From Porphyrobacter sp. (GTDB lineage: Bacteria > Pseudomonadota > Alphaproteobacteria > Sphingomonadales > Sphingomonadaceae), in assembly GCA_027531395.1 (NCBI GenBank), contig JAPZRO010000001.1, positions 124,001 through 188,000 on the forward strand: DNA of 64,000 nt, given 5' to 3'. The notes under the pieces were generated by a model. The model ran no database searches and had not been told where the DNA came from. It saw only the letters and a program-made list of their open reading frames with translations. Both the position numbers and the translations under genes were made by a program. Position 1 is the first letter of the stretch. Each line of letters opens with the position of its first letter. Below, one piece after another: positions 8,177 through 18,004 of this stretch.

Positions 8177-9544
8177 ATGGGGCAGGCGATGATCAAGGCG
8201 GCGGTGCTGGCGGGGCTGGCGGCAATGGCGGTGCCCGTGGCCGCGCAGGCGCCTGTGCCGCAGGGCCTCAGCCAAGTCGAGGTCTCCGCTCCCGCCCTGC
8301 CCGCGATCCTCTCGCCGCGGGATCGTGCCGCAACCGAGAACCGCCTGCTGGCCGAGCGGCTCGATACCCTGATCCCCCAGATCATGCGCGCCGAGGGGAT
8401 CGACCTGTGGCTGCTCGTCGCACGCGAATATTTCGAGGAGCCGGTGGTCGCCACCATGCTCGATGCCGAGAATATGCACGCACGGCGGCGGACCATCCTG
8501 ATCTTCCACGATCCGGGCGAGGGCAAGCCGGTCGAGCGACTGACGGTCAGCCGCTACGGCCTCGGCGGGCTGTTCGCCCCCGCGTGGAACCCCGATACCC
8601 AGCCCGATCAGTGGCAGGCCGTCGCCGAGCTCATTGCGGCCCGCGATCCGCAGAAGATCGCGATCAATTCCTCCGATCTCTACCAGTTCGCCGACGGCAT
8701 GACGCTGAGCCAGTATGACCGCTTCATGAGCGCCTTGCCCCCGGCCCTGCACCCGCGCGTCGTGTCGGGCGAGGGGCTGGCGATCCGCTGGCTCGAAACC
8801 CGCACACCTGCCGAGATGGAGCTCTACCCCACGGTCGTGCGCATCGCCCATGCGGTGATCGGCGAGGCTTTCTCGCGCAAGGTCATCACGCCCGGGGTCA
8901 CCACGGCAGAGCAGGTGCAATGGTGGTATCGCGACCGGCTGATGGCGCTCGGCCTCGATCCGTGGTTCCACCCCTCGGTCGCGATCCAGCGGCAGGGGGC
9001 GCAGGGGATGCTCGAAGGTGCTGAAGTGATCCAGCCGGGTGACCTGCTGTGGACCGATTTCGGCATCACCTACTTGCGCTTGAATACCGATACCCAGCAT
9101 CTCGCCTATGTGCTGAAGCCCGGCGAGACCGAGGCACCGGCGGGCCTCAGGGCGGGACTGGCGAACTCCAACCGCGTGCAGGATTTCCTCACCCGCGCCT
9201 TCAAGGTCGGGCGCAGCGGCAACGAGGCGCTCGCCATCGCCCGCGCCGATGCGATTGCGGCAGGGCTTGATCCCTCGATCTACACCCACCCGATCGGCCA
9301 CCACGGCCACGGCGCGGGGCCGAGCATCGGCTTCTGGGACAACCAGAAGGCTGACCCCCGCGGGGCTGGCCCGATCCGCGCCAACACCGCATGGTCGATC
9401 GAGCTCACCTCCTATGCCGCCGTGCCCGAATGGGGCGGCCAGCGGGTCGATTTCCGCACCGAGGAGGATGCCTTCTTCGACGGCGAGACCGTGCGCTACA
9501 TCGACGGCCGCCAGGCCGAGATCACGCTGATCCCGTCAGACTAG
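8177..9544 (+). CDS. secreted M24-family (Xaa-Pro-type) metallopeptidase
   Basis: About 455 residues with signal peptide (MIKAAVLAGLAAMAVPVAAQ). The C-terminal half is the pita-bread fold with the dinuclear metal ligands: 'LWTDFGITYLRLNTDTQ' (two Asp), 'IGHHGHG' (His), 'WSIELTS' (Glu) and 'RTEEDAFF' (Glu). The N-terminal half is the creatinase-like domain. The family cleaves Xaa-Pro bonds or related amides, here in the periplasm. Either ATG 8177 or ATG 8189 may be the start; both have weak purine-rich tracts upstream and both keep the signal peptide. The last four bases overlap the convergent lactonase gene. Confidence 0.85.
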   Translation: MGQAMIKAAVLAGLAAMAVPVAAQAPVPQGLSQVEVSAPALPAILSPRDRAATENRLLAERLDTLIPQIMRAEGIDLWLLVAREYFEEPVVATMLDAENMHARRRTILIFHDPGEGKPVERLTVSRYGLGGLFAPAWNPDTQPDQWQAVAELIAARDPQKIAINSSDLYQFADGMTLSQYDRFMSALPPALHPRVVSGEGLAIRWLETRTPAEMELYPTVVRIAHAVIGEAFSRKVITPGVTTAEQVQWWYRDRLMALGLDPWFHPSVAIQRQGAQGMLEGAEVIQPGDLLWTDFGITYLRLNTDTQHLAYVLKPGETEAPAGLRAGLANSNRVQDFLTRAFKVGRSGNEALAIARADAIAAGLDPSIYTHPIGHHGHGAGPSIGFWDNQKADPRGAGPIRANTAWSIELTSYAAVPEWGGQRVDFRTEEDAFFDGETVRYIDGRQAEITLIPSD

Positions 9545-10485
9545 CGCCGGCTCGACGATCCGATCCCCCGCGCGCGGGTCTTGACACGGTACACATCGGT
9601 CAGCGCGGTGATGTAGAGTTCCGACAGGTCAGGCCCGCCCCAGGCGAGGTTGGTCGCCCGCTTGGGGGTGGCGAGGCGCGCGATCACCGCGCCCTTCGCC
9701 GGATCGACCACGCACAGCCCGCCGGGGCAGGTGACATAGATCAGCCCCTTGCTGTCGACCCGCACCCCGTCGACCCGGCCGGGCTTGCTGTCGTCGGTGA
9801 GGTCGGCGATCTTGCGGCGGTTGTCGGAAAGACCCTCGCGGTCGATGTCATAGGCCCACAGGCTCTGGGTGGCGCTGTCGCCGACATAGAGCACCTTCTC
9901 GTCGGGCGAGAGCGCGAGGCCGTTGGGGCGTTCGAGCAAATTGTCGATCAGGATCGTCCGCCCGCTCTTCTCGTGATGGGCATAGACCCCCGAAAAGCCG
10001 ATCTCGTTGATGCGCTGCACGCCCTTATAGGCAGTGGACAGGCCATAGGGCGGATCGGTGAACAGGATCAGCCCGTCGCTGCGCACCACCACGTCGTTGG
10101 GGCTGGAAAGGTGGCGGTCGCTGAAGGTGGCAACCACGGTCCGCCGCCCGCCTTCGGGCGTCCAGCGCGTCACCATGCCGCTGCCGTGCTCGGCGCTGAG
10201 CAGGCGGCCCTCGCGGTCGAAGGTGTGGCCGTTGGCCATCGCGCTGGGGGTGTAGAGCACCTTGGCCGGCCCTTCTCCGGGAGTGAGGACATGGACGGTG
10301 TCGCCGGGAATGTCGCTGAAGATCAGCCGCGTGCCGTCCCACGCCGGACCTTCGGTGAAGGTGTAGCCGGTGGCGACCAGTTCGAGGCTTTCGGGGATGA
10401 AGATCGCCTGATCCTCCTTGGCGAGCGCGCCGCCGGCTATCCCGGCTGCGGCCAGCGCCGCCATCATCCGCCACACCTTGCCCAT
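9541..10485 (-). CDS. secreted SMP-30/gluconolactonase-like (LRE family) protein
   Basis: 314 residues with signal peptide (MGKVWRMMAALAAAGIAGGALA). A six-bladed propeller of the SMP-30 family: 'FTEGPAWDG' (metal-ligand Glu), 'SDIPGDTVHVL', 'LSSPNDVVVRSDG' (Asn ligand) and 'LSPDEKVLYVGDS' (Asp). Members hydrolyse sugar lactones such as gluconolactone. A periplasmic copy would open lactones made by membrane dehydrogenases, which is inference. It converges on the M24 gene with a 4-bp overlap. The exact substrate is unknown. Confidence 0.82.
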   Translation of the reverse strand: MGKVWRMMAALAAAGIAGGALAKEDQAIFIPESLELVATGYTFTEGPAWDGTRLIFSDIPGDTVHVLTPGEGPAKVLYTPSAMANGHTFDREGRLLSAEHGSGMVTRWTPEGGRRTVVATFSDRHLSSPNDVVVRSDGLILFTDPPYGLSTAYKGVQRINEIGFSGVYAHHEKSGRTILIDNLLERPNGLALSPDEKVLYVGDSATQSLWAYDIDREGLSDNRRKIADLTDDSKPGRVDGVRVDSKGLIYVTCPGGLCVVDPAKGAVIARLATPKRATNLAWGGPDLSELYITALTDVYRVKTRARGIGSSSRR

Positions 10486-10625
10486 CGCCCTGCCCTTTCG
10501 TGTCTCGCCTGACGCGCAACCTGCCCTGCCCGCCCCGTCCGCGCCAGCACTTTTGAGGGGAGGCGCAAGGGTTGCATGGGACGCGCGCGGGGGGCATTGG
10601 GGAGGCCAGACAGGAGACCCCTACC

Positions 10626-12119
10626 ATGCGTCAGATCGACCACTTCATCGTCGGCGAGACCCCCGCCCCCACCCGCAAGCACGCCATCTGGAACCCCTCG
10701 ACCGGCGAGGTCCAGGCCGAAGTTGCCCTCGGCGATGCCGCGCTGCTCGCCCGCGCGGTCGAGACCGCCAAGCGCGTCCAGCCGGCATGGGCCGCGACCA
10801 ACCCGCAGCGCCGTGCGCGGGTGATGTTCGCCTTCAAGGAACTGGTCGAGGCGAACATGCAGTCGCTGGCCGAGATGCTTTCGTCCGAGCACGGCAAGAC
10901 CATCCCCGACGCGCGCGGCGACGTGCAGCGCGGGCTGGAAGTGATCGAGTACGCCTGCGGCCTTCCGCAGATCATGAAGGGCGAATACACCCATGGCGCA
11001 GGCCCCGGGATCGACGTCTATTCGGTGCGCCAGCCGCTCGGCATCGGCGCGGGGATCACCCCGTTCAACTTCCCGGCGATGATCCCGATGTGGATGTTCG
11101 GCATGGCCTGCGCGGCGGGCAATGCCTTCATCCTCAAGCCCTCCGAGCGTGACCCCTCGGTGCCGGTGCGGCTCGCCGAGCTGTTCCTCGAAGCGGGCGC
11201 GCCGGAAGGGCTGCTGCAGGTCGTCCACGGCGACAAGGAGATGGTCGACGCGATCATCGATCACCCCGATATCGCCGCGATCAGCTTCGTCGGTTCATCC
11301 GACATCGCGCAGTACATCTACGCGCGCGGCTCGGCCAACAACAAGCGCGTGCAGGCCTTCGGCGGGGCGAAGAACCACGGCATCGTGCTGCCCGATGCCG
11401 ACTTGGATCAGGTCGTCACCGACCTGACCGGCGCGGCCTTCGGCTCGGCGGGCGAGCGCTGCATGGCGTTGCCCGTGGTGGTGCCGGTGGGCGAGGAAAC
11501 CGCGGAACGCCTCAAGGAAAAGCTGCTGAAGTCGATCGCGGGCCTGCGCATCGGCGTCTCCAACGATCCCGACGCGGATTACGGCCCGGTCGTCACGCCC
11601 GAGCACAAGGCGCGGATCGAACAGTGGATCACCACCGCCGAGGAGGAGGGTGCCGAGATCGTCGTCGACGGGCGCGGCTACTCGCTGCAGGGCCACGAAA
11701 AGGGCTTCTTCGTCGGCCCGACCCTGATCGATCACGTCACCCCGCAGATGAAGTCCTATCAGGAGGAAATCTTCGGCCCCGTGCTCCAGATCGTGCGCGC
11801 CAAGGATTTCGAGGAGGCGGTGCGCCTGCCCAGCGAGCACCAGTATGGCAACGGCGTCGCGATCTTCACCCGCAACGGCCACGCCGCGCGCGAATTTGCG
11901 GCGCGGGTCAATGTCGGGATGGTCGGCATCAACGTGCCGATCCCGGTGCCGGTCGCCTACCATAGCTTCGGCGGGTGGAAGCGCTCGGGCTTCGGCGACA
12001 TCGACCAGTACGGGGTCGAGGGTCTGCGGTTCTGGACCAAGAACAAGAAGATCACTCAACGCTGGCCGGATGGCGGCGGCGACGGCTCCAACGCCTTCGT
12101 CATCCCGACGATGGGGTGA
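10626..12119 (+). CDS. mmsA: methylmalonate-semialdehyde dehydrogenase (CoA-acylating)
   Basis: 497 residues, the family's usual length. It oxidises methylmalonate semialdehyde or malonate semialdehyde to propionyl-CoA or acetyl-CoA in valine, myo-inositol and beta-alanine breakdown. Visible marks: 'GITPFNFPAMIPMWMF', 'FVGSSDIAQYIY', catalytic Cys in 'GSAGERCMALPV', and 'PVPVAYHSFGGWKRSGFGD' near the end, all typical of MmsA rather than other aldehyde dehydrogenases. ATG 10626 follows an AGGAG tract. No valine-catabolic neighbours are in the window. Confidence 0.95.
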   Translation: MRQIDHFIVGETPAPTRKHAIWNPSTGEVQAEVALGDAALLARAVETAKRVQPAWAATNPQRRARVMFAFKELVEANMQSLAEMLSSEHGKTIPDARGDVQRGLEVIEYACGLPQIMKGEYTHGAGPGIDVYSVRQPLGIGAGITPFNFPAMIPMWMFGMACAAGNAFILKPSERDPSVPVRLAELFLEAGAPEGLLQVVHGDKEMVDAIIDHPDIAAISFVGSSDIAQYIYARGSANNKRVQAFGGAKNHGIVLPDADLDQVVTDLTGAAFGSAGERCMALPVVVPVGEETAERLKEKLLKSIAGLRIGVSNDPDADYGPVVTPEHKARIEQWITTAEEEGAEIVVDGRGYSLQGHEKGFFVGPTLIDHVTPQMKSYQEEIFGPVLQIVRAKDFEEAVRLPSEHQYGNGVAIFTRNGHAAREFAARVNVGMVGINVPIPVPVAYHSFGGWKRSGFGDIDQYGVEGLRFWTKNKKITQRWPDGGGDGSNAFVIPTMG

Positions 12120-12200
12120 GTATGGCACCAGCGCCGCATTTCGCGCTTGCCTGTCACCCCTGCCACAGCCGATAATCACGCGGGGACCGGAGAGGGAGTG

Positions 12201-12794
12201 ATGATGATGAAAAAGCACGCCATGCTGGCACTGGCCGCCGCGACGATGACGCTGGGCCTTGCCGCCTGTTCGACCACCGGAGGGATCGTCACCGATTTCG
12301 ACCGCGAGCAGAACTTCGCTTCCTACCAGACCTTCAGCTGGGCCGACGACAACCCGATGACCGTGATCGGCGCGCGGGTGATCCCCAAGACGCTCGAACC
12401 GCGCGTCGCCCGCGCGATCCGCGCGGGGCTGGAAGCCAAGGGCTACCGCTATGTCGAGGACGTGACCAAGGCCGACTTCGCGGTGTCCTTCACCATCGGC
12501 ACGCGCGACGGCACCGACATCATCGAATCGCCCGATCTGTTCTGGACCAACCGGCCCAACTGGCGCTGGGGCATGGGCTATTACCCGGTGCTCACCCCGA
12601 CCCCGGTGATGCGCACCGAAGTACGCGAATACACCGAAGGCACGCTCGCGATCGACATTTACGATGTCACCCGCCGCGCCCCGGTGTGGCATGGCGCAGC
12701 CACCCGCCAGCTCACGCGCAAGCAGCTGCGCGGCGAGCCCGGCGACATCGAAGGCGGGGTCACCCGCATTCTCGCGGGCTTCCCGCCCGGCTGA
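12201..12794 (+). CDS. DUF4136-type lipoprotein
   Basis: About 197 residues with a lipoprotein signal (MMMKKHAMLALAAATMTLGL then lipobox LAAC). The body shows the DUF4136 pattern 'DFDREQNFASYQTFSWAD', a 'GYRYVEDVTKADFAVSFTIG' strand-helix unit and 'GTLAIDIYDVTRRAPVWHGAA'. Predicted to be anchored to the inner face of the outer membrane. Three consecutive ATG codons plus a GTG just before allow several starts; AGAGGGAG lies directly upstream. The family has no established function. Confidence 0.85.
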   Translation: MMMKKHAMLALAAATMTLGLAACSTTGGIVTDFDREQNFASYQTFSWADDNPMTVIGARVIPKTLEPRVARAIRAGLEAKGYRYVEDVTKADFAVSFTIGTRDGTDIIESPDLFWTNRPNWRWGMGYYPVLTPTPVMRTEVREYTEGTLAIDIYDVTRRAPVWHGAATRQLTRKQLRGEPGDIEGGVTRILAGFPPG

Positions 12795-12880
12795 ACCGGG
12801 GGCTCCCGACGCGGGTCTTGCACAGGCCGCACCATCCGCGCTTGGCTTTTGCACCCGCAAAAGGCTAAGGGCCCCGCGTT

Positions 12881-13699
12881 ATGGTGAACGAGATCAAGGC
12901 GACCGCGCTGGTGATGGCGGGCAAGCGTTCGGGCGTGCTCGATCCGCTGGCCGAACGTGCGGGTGTTTCGCAAAAGGCGGTGGTGCCGGTCAACGGCGTG
13001 CCGATGATCGAGCGGGTGGTGGCACAGGTCGCCGCCTGCCCCGAGGTCGGCGAAATCCGCGTGGTGGCGCATGACGAGGGCGAGATCGCGAACCTCCCCA
13101 CCGTCGCCGCGCTGATCGCCGAAGGCCGCCTCACAATGATCGAAGGCCGCTTCAACATCGTGGACTCTGTCTTCGCAGGCGCCGAGGGCGCGGATTTCCC
13201 GCTGCTGATCACCACCGCCGACAACTGCCTGCTCACCCCAGAAGGCTACAGCGAATTCATCGCCAAGTGCCTTGCCGAGGATGCGGGCGGCGCGGCGGCG
13301 CTGGCGCGGCGCGAGGATGTGCAGGCGGCTGATCCCATCGGCCAGAAGCGCTTCTACGAGTTCCGCGACGGGGCCTATTCCAACTGCAACACCTACTGGC
13401 TCGGCAGCGCCAAGGCGCTCTCGGCGGCGGAGATCATGCGCGAGGGCGGGCAGTTCATCAAATACCCGCAGCGCATCATCAAGGCCTTCGGTCTGATCAA
13501 CCTGATCCGCTTCCGCATGGGCTGGGGCTCGAAGGAAAAGCTCTTCGCGCAGATCTCGCGCCGCTTCGGGTTCAAGCTGGTGCCGGTGGTGCTGTCCGAC
13601 GGGCATTTCGCCATCGACGTAGACAACGAGCGCACCTTCAACGTGACCGAGAAGATCCTGAAGGCGCGCGAAGGCGACCGCACGGGGGCCGCGGCCTGA
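12881..13699 (+). CDS. MobA-like nucleotidyltransferase (NTP_transf_3)
   Basis: 272 residues with the GT-A-like nucleotidyltransferase start 'ATALVMAGKRSG', then 'SQKAVVPVNGVPMIERVV' (substrate-binding Lys and the PMIERV helix) and a metal-binding 'LITTADNCLL'. The family transfers an NMP to a sugar-phosphate, cofactor or similar acceptor. The gene is followed after 28 bp by a polysaccharide flippase, so a role in activating a precursor for a surface glycan or lipid is plausible but unproven. Confidence 0.75.
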   Translation: MVNEIKATALVMAGKRSGVLDPLAERAGVSQKAVVPVNGVPMIERVVAQVAACPEVGEIRVVAHDEGEIANLPTVAALIAEGRLTMIEGRFNIVDSVFAGAEGADFPLLITTADNCLLTPEGYSEFIAKCLAEDAGGAAALARREDVQAADPIGQKRFYEFRDGAYSNCNTYWLGSAKALSAAEIMREGGQFIKYPQRIIKAFGLINLIRFRMGWGSKEKLFAQISRRFGFKLVPVVLSDGHFAIDVDNERTFNVTEKILKAREGDRTGAAA

Positions 13700-13727
13700 C
13701 CCGGCCGGTGGCCTTGCGGGAATTGCG

Positions 13728-15044
13728 ATGAAGCGCCTATTCTCCAACATGGGCTGGCTGCTGGGCGGACGCGGGTTCAACGCCGTGCTCAGCCTCGTCT
13801 ATCTCGCGCTCGCCACCCGCGCGCTGGGCACGGTCGGCTTCGGCCACTTCGCGCTGATCGTTGCATTGGGGCAGGCAATCACCGGCCTCGCCAATTTCCA
13901 GACCTGGCAGTTCATCGTGCGCTGGGGCGCCAACGGCGACGGCGGTTCGGTTGATCCCGACAAGGCGCGCGAGGCGACCGGCTTTGCCATCGCGCTCGAT
14001 TTCGTCTCGGTCGTGCTCGGCATCGCGCTGGCCGGTGCGGTGATCGTCTCTGCGCCCTACTGGCTGGAGGTGCCGCCCGATCTGCTGTGGCTCGCCTTCG
14101 GCTATTGCGCGATCAGCCTCGCCGCGATCCGCACCACACCGACCGGCATCCTGCGCCTCCACTTCCAGTACGCCCGCGCCGCCGGGGCCGAGGCGGTGCA
14201 GCCGGTGATCCGCGCCGCGGGATCGGTGCTCGCCTTCCTGTTCATGCCGACCGTCACCGGCTTCATCATCGCCTATGCCGTGGCCGAAATCGGGGTCGCC
14301 ATCGCGCTGTGGCTGGTGGCTACGCGGGTGCAGACGGTGAGCTGGAGCGCAGTCAGCCTCAAGGCGATCCCCGCGCGGCACAAGGACGCCTGGCGCTTCG
14401 TCGTCTCGACCAACCTTTCGGGCAGCCTCTCGATCGCGGGCAAGCAGGTGATGATCCTGCTGGTCGGCACCTTCGGCGGGGCGGCGCTGGCGGGGGGCTT
14501 CCGCGTGGCGAGCCAGCTCGGCCAGGCGCTGGTCAGCCTCGCGCAGACCGTCAGCAAGGCAATCCTACCCGAACTGGTCCACAGCCGCGAGAACGCGCTC
14601 GAGATCGCGCGGCGCATGGCCAACATCGCGGCTGTCGGCGGGGTGATCGCGGTGGTCACCGCGCTGGTGTTCGGGCGCATCGGACTCGAACTGATCGCGG
14701 GCGAGGAATTCGGCGTGTTCTACTGGGCGATGGTGATCCTCGCGATCGCCGGCGCGGTCGAGTTGGTGGGGGCGAGCCTTGAATCGCTGCTGGTCTCGGC
14801 CGGCAAGGCGCACGTCTCGTTCCTCGTGCGCGCGGTGCCGACGCTGCTGGCGCTGCTGCTGCTCGACACGGCGATCGCCTGGAACGGCGCCAAGGGCGCG
14901 GCCTTCGCGATGCTGGGATCGAGCAGCCTCGCGGTGATCGGCTTCTACGTCGCGATCCTCAACCTCAGCCAGATCCGGCTGGTGGTGGAGCCGGAGGAAG
15001 AGGTCGAGGCGGACGCCAAGCCCGCCTCGCCGTCCAACTCCTAG
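13728..15044 (+). CDS. oligosaccharide/lipopolysaccharide flippase (Wzx-like, MOP superfamily)
   Basis: 438 residues with about 12-14 hydrophobic segments throughout. Family signs are the opening 'LLGGRGFNAVLSLVYLALATRALG' and a second half starting 'FVVSTNLSGSLSIAGKQVMILLVG', as in Wzx/RfbX proteins that flip lipid-linked glycans across the inner membrane. The tail is acidic (EPEEEVEADAKP). It probably forms a two-gene unit with the preceding nucleotidyltransferase. It converges with gcvPB, overlapping four bases. No glycan cluster is nearby, so the substrate is unknown. Confidence 0.82.
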   Translation: MKRLFSNMGWLLGGRGFNAVLSLVYLALATRALGTVGFGHFALIVALGQAITGLANFQTWQFIVRWGANGDGGSVDPDKAREATGFAIALDFVSVVLGIALAGAVIVSAPYWLEVPPDLLWLAFGYCAISLAAIRTTPTGILRLHFQYARAAGAEAVQPVIRAAGSVLAFLFMPTVTGFIIAYAVAEIGVAIALWLVATRVQTVSWSAVSLKAIPARHKDAWRFVVSTNLSGSLSIAGKQVMILLVGTFGGAALAGGFRVASQLGQALVSLAQTVSKAILPELVHSRENALEIARRMANIAAVGGVIAVVTALVFGRIGLELIAGEEFGVFYWAMVILAIAGAVELVGASLESLLVSAGKAHVSFLVRAVPTLLALLLLDTAIAWNGAKGAAFAMLGSSSLAVIGFYVAILNLSQIRLVVEPEEEVEADAKPASPSNS

Positions 15045-16597
15045 CCTTCGTAAGCCAGCTTCGGCTTTCTCGCCGCCGCAGTCTCGTCGAGCCTCCGCCG
15101 GGGCGAGTAGTAGGGCGCCTGCTTCAGCGCCTCGTCCCCTGCCAGCGCCCGCTCGACCACGGCGCGGAAGGCGGTGATGAACTGGTCGATCGCCGCCTTG
15201 CTCTCGGTCTCGGTCGGCTCGACCAGCATCGCGCCGTGGACCACCAGCGGGAAGTAGACCGTCATCGGGTGATAGCCCTCGTCGATCAGGCCCTTCGCCA
15301 CATCGAGGGTGGAAAGCCCATTGGTGAAGTCCTTGTCGCCGAACAGCGCCTCATGCATGCACGGCCCGCTGGCGCCGAAGGGGGCGTGGAGAATGTCCTC
15401 CATGCTGCGCAGGATGTAGTTGGCGTTGAGCACCGCGTCCTCGGCCACCTGCTTGAGGCCGTCCGCGCCGTGGCTGAGGATATAGGTCAGCGCGCGGGTG
15501 AACATGCCCATCTGCCCGTGGAAGGCGGTCATCCGGCCGAAGCTTGGGCCCCGCTCCTCGCGGTTCTCTTCCTCGACGAGGTAGAAGGTCCCGCCTTCAT
15601 CCTTGCGCACGAAAGGCAGCGGCGCGAAGGGTGCGAGCGCTTCGGACAGCACCACCGGCCCCGAACCCGGACCGCCGCCGCCATGCGGGGTGGAGAAGGT
15701 CTTGTGCAGGTTGATGTGCATCGCATCGACGCCGAGGTCGCCCGGGCGCACCTTGCCGACGATGGCGTTGAAGTTTGCCCCGTCGCAATAGACATAGCCG
15801 CCCGCCGCGTGGACGGCATCGGCGATCTCGCGGAAGTCCTTCTCGAACAGACCGCAGGTGTTGGGGTTGGTGATCATCACCGCCGCCACGTCCGGCCCGA
15901 GGCGAGCCTTCAGTGCGGCGACATCGACCCGGCCCTCGGGAGTCGCGGGGATATCCTCCACGCGGTAATTGGCGAAAGCGGCGGTGGCGGGGTTGGTGCC
16001 GTGGGCGCTTTCGGGCACCAGCACCACCTCGCGCGCGTCGCCGCGGGCTTCGTGCGCGGCGCGGATCGCGAGGATCCCGCACAGCTCGCCATGCGCGCCG
16101 GCCTTGGGGCTCATCGCCACCGCGGGCATGCCGGTCAGCTTGCACAGCCATTCGCCCAGCTGCGAGATGACTTCGAGCGCCCCCTGCACCGCGTTCTGGG
16201 GCGCGAGCGGGTGGATATCGGCAAAGCCGGGCAGCCGCGCGACCTTCTCGTTGAGGCGCGGGTTGTGCTTCATGGTGCAGCTGCCGAGCGGGAAGAACCC
16301 GAGGTCGATCCCGTAGTTCTGGCGGCTGAGGCGGGTGTAGTGGCGCACCGTCTCGGGCTCGGTCAGGCCGACGAGGCCGATCGCTTCGCTGCGAGCCAGA
16401 CCGCCGAGGCGGCTCGGCGCGTTCGCGTCCACCGGCGGCAGATCCACCCCGGTCACATCGGCACGGCCGATCTCGAACAGCAGCGGCTCTTCCAGCATCA
16501 GCGCGCGGTTGCCGGTGGTGGTGACGGGGCCGCTCATGAAGCCGTTCTCGGCGACCTGCATCTCGGGCTTCCAGCCGGACTGGTTGGGGGCGTTCAT
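15041..16597 (-). CDS. gcvPB: glycine dehydrogenase (decarboxylating) subunit 2
   Basis: 518 residues, the PLP-carrying C-terminal half of the glycine cleavage P-protein. 'DAMHINLHKTFSTPHGGGGPGSGPV' contains the PLP lysine in its characteristic HKTF context; 'YCDGANFNAIVG' is the aspartate region. It pairs with GcvPA to decarboxylate glycine and load the aminomethyl group on GcvH. The ORF track starts at GTG 16600; the ATG at 16597 overlaps the gcvPA stop by one base and is the likelier start. Last gene of the gcv operon. Confidence 0.95.
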   Translation of the reverse strand: MNAPNQSGWKPEMQVAENGFMSGPVTTTGNRALMLEEPLLFEIGRADVTGVDLPPVDANAPSRLGGLARSEAIGLVGLTEPETVRHYTRLSRQNYGIDLGFFPLGSCTMKHNPRLNEKVARLPGFADIHPLAPQNAVQGALEVISQLGEWLCKLTGMPAVAMSPKAGAHGELCGILAIRAAHEARGDAREVVLVPESAHGTNPATAAFANYRVEDIPATPEGRVDVAALKARLGPDVAAVMITNPNTCGLFEKDFREIADAVHAAGGYVYCDGANFNAIVGKVRPGDLGVDAMHINLHKTFSTPHGGGGPGSGPVVLSEALAPFAPLPFVRKDEGGTFYLVEEENREERGPSFGRMTAFHGQMGMFTRALTYILSHGADGLKQVAEDAVLNANYILRSMEDILHAPFGASGPCMHEALFGDKDFTNGLSTLDVAKGLIDEGYHPMTVYFPLVVHGAMLVEPTETESKAAIDQFITAFRAVVERALAGDEALKQAPYYSPRRRLDETAAARKPKLAYEG

Positions 16598-17970
16598 CAC
16601 ACGGTCTCCTTGATGCTGGCTTCAAGCTCGCGGGCGAGCGCCTCGATATCTTCCTCGGTGGTGGTCTCGGTCACGGCGACGAGCAGCGCGTGCTCCAGCG
16701 CCTTGACCCCCGGGTAAAGCCGCCCGAGCGACACCCCGCCCAGCACGCCGCGATCCGCCAGATCGCGCACGATCTGGCGCGCCGGCTTGCCGCCGAGCAG
16801 CAGGGTGAATTCGTTGAAGAAGGCCGTGTTGAGCACTTCCACGCCCGGCACCTGCGCCAGCCGGTCGGCGGCGAGGCAGGCGAGGCGGTGGTTCTCGGCG
16901 GCGAGTTCGCGCAGGCCCCGCTCGCCCAGCAGGGTCATGTGGACCGAGAAGGCCAGCGCGCACAGGCCGGAATTGGTGCAGATGTTGCTGGTCGCCTTCT
17001 CGCGGCGGATGTGCTGCTCGCGGGTCGAGAGGGTGAGCACGAAGCCGCGCTTGCCCTCGGCATCGACCGTTTCCCCGCACAGCCGGCCCGGCATCTGGCG
17101 CACGTGCTTGGGATCGCGCACCGCGAACAGGCCGAGGTACGGCCCGCCGAATTGCAGGCCGACGCCGAGCGACTGCCCCTCGCCCACCACGATGTCCGCG
17201 CCCATCTCGCCCGGCGAGCGGATCGCGCCCAGTGCCACGGGCTCGGTGTTCACCACCACCAGCAGCGCGCCCTTGGCATGGGCGGCGTCGGCCACCGGGG
17301 TCAGGTCGCTGATGCGGCCGAGGATGTCGGGATATTGCACCACGACGCAGGCGGTGTCCTCGTCGATGCGGGCGATCAGCCCGTCGAGATCGGGCTCGGG
17401 CGTGATCGCGGGCTGCGCGTCGGCGATCTCGTCACCGGTGAAGTGCGCCATGGTCTTGACCACCTGCGCATAGTGCGGGTGCAGCGCGCCCGAGAGCACC
17501 GCGCGCTTGCGGCGGGTGACGCGGGTCGCCATCGCCACCGCCTCCCAGCACGCGGTCGAGCCGTCGTAGAGCGAGGCATTGGCCACCGCGCAGCCATAGA
17601 GCCGCGCGACCTGCGTCTGGAACTCGAACAGGACCTGCAACGTGCCTTGCGCGATTTCCGGCTGATAAGGGGTGTAGGCGGTGAGGAACTCGCCGCGCTG
17701 GATGATGGTGTCGACGCTGGCCGGAACGTGGTGGCGATAGGCCCCCGCGCCGAGGAAGAAAGGCACATCGCCCGCCACCAGGTTCTTCGCCGCCAGCGCC
17801 TTCATGTGGCGCTCCACCGCCATCTCGCTGGCGTGCATCGGGAGCCCGTGGATCGGGCCATCGAGGCGGGCGACTTCGGGCACATCGACGAACAGGTCAT
17901 CGACCGACGCGGCGCCGATTTTCGCCAGCATCGCCTGCCGGTCGGTATCGGTGAGGGGGAGGTAGCGCAT
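16597..17970 (-). CDS. gcvPA: glycine dehydrogenase (decarboxylating) subunit 1
   Basis: 457 residues, N-terminal half of the split P-protein. '[19 protein letters not shown]' is the family start, with '[16 protein letters not shown]', '[15 protein letters not shown]' and '[11 protein letters not shown]'. It lacks the PLP lysine, which is in GcvPB, as expected. The ORF track extends into the glycosyltransferase gene; ATG 17970 begins the homology. It is translationally coupled to gcvPB and lies 34 bp after the glycosyltransferase gene. Confidence 0.95.
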   Translation of the reverse strand: MRYLPLTDTDRQAMLAKIGAASVDDLFVDVPEVARLDGPIHGLPMHASEMAVERHMKALAAKNLVAGDVPFFLGAGAYRHHVPASVDTIIQRGEFLTAYTPYQPEIAQGTLQVLFEFQTQVARLYGCAVANASLYDGSTACWEAVAMATRVTRRKRAVLSGALHPHYAQVVKTMAHFTGDEIADAQPAITPEPDLDGLIARIDEDTACVVVQYPDILGRISDLTPVADAAHAKGALLVVVNTEPVALGAIRSPGEMGADIVVGEGQSLGVGLQFGGPYLGLFAVRDPKHVRQMPGRLCGETVDAEGKRGFVLTLSTREQHIRREKATSNICTNSGLCALAFSVHMTLLGERGLRELAAENHRLACLAADRLAQVPGVEVLNTAFFNEFTLLLGGKPARQIVRDLADRGVLGGVSLGRLYPGVKALEHALLVAVTETTTEEDIEALARELEASIKETV

Positions 17971-18004
17971 GGGGGAGGGTTTCCGTGGCTGGTGGGTGAA
18001 AGGG

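Noticed and set aside
7994-9310. 438-codon minus-strand ORF opposite the M24 peptidase
   Set aside because: Shadow frame; the plus-strand gene has signal peptide and metal ligands.
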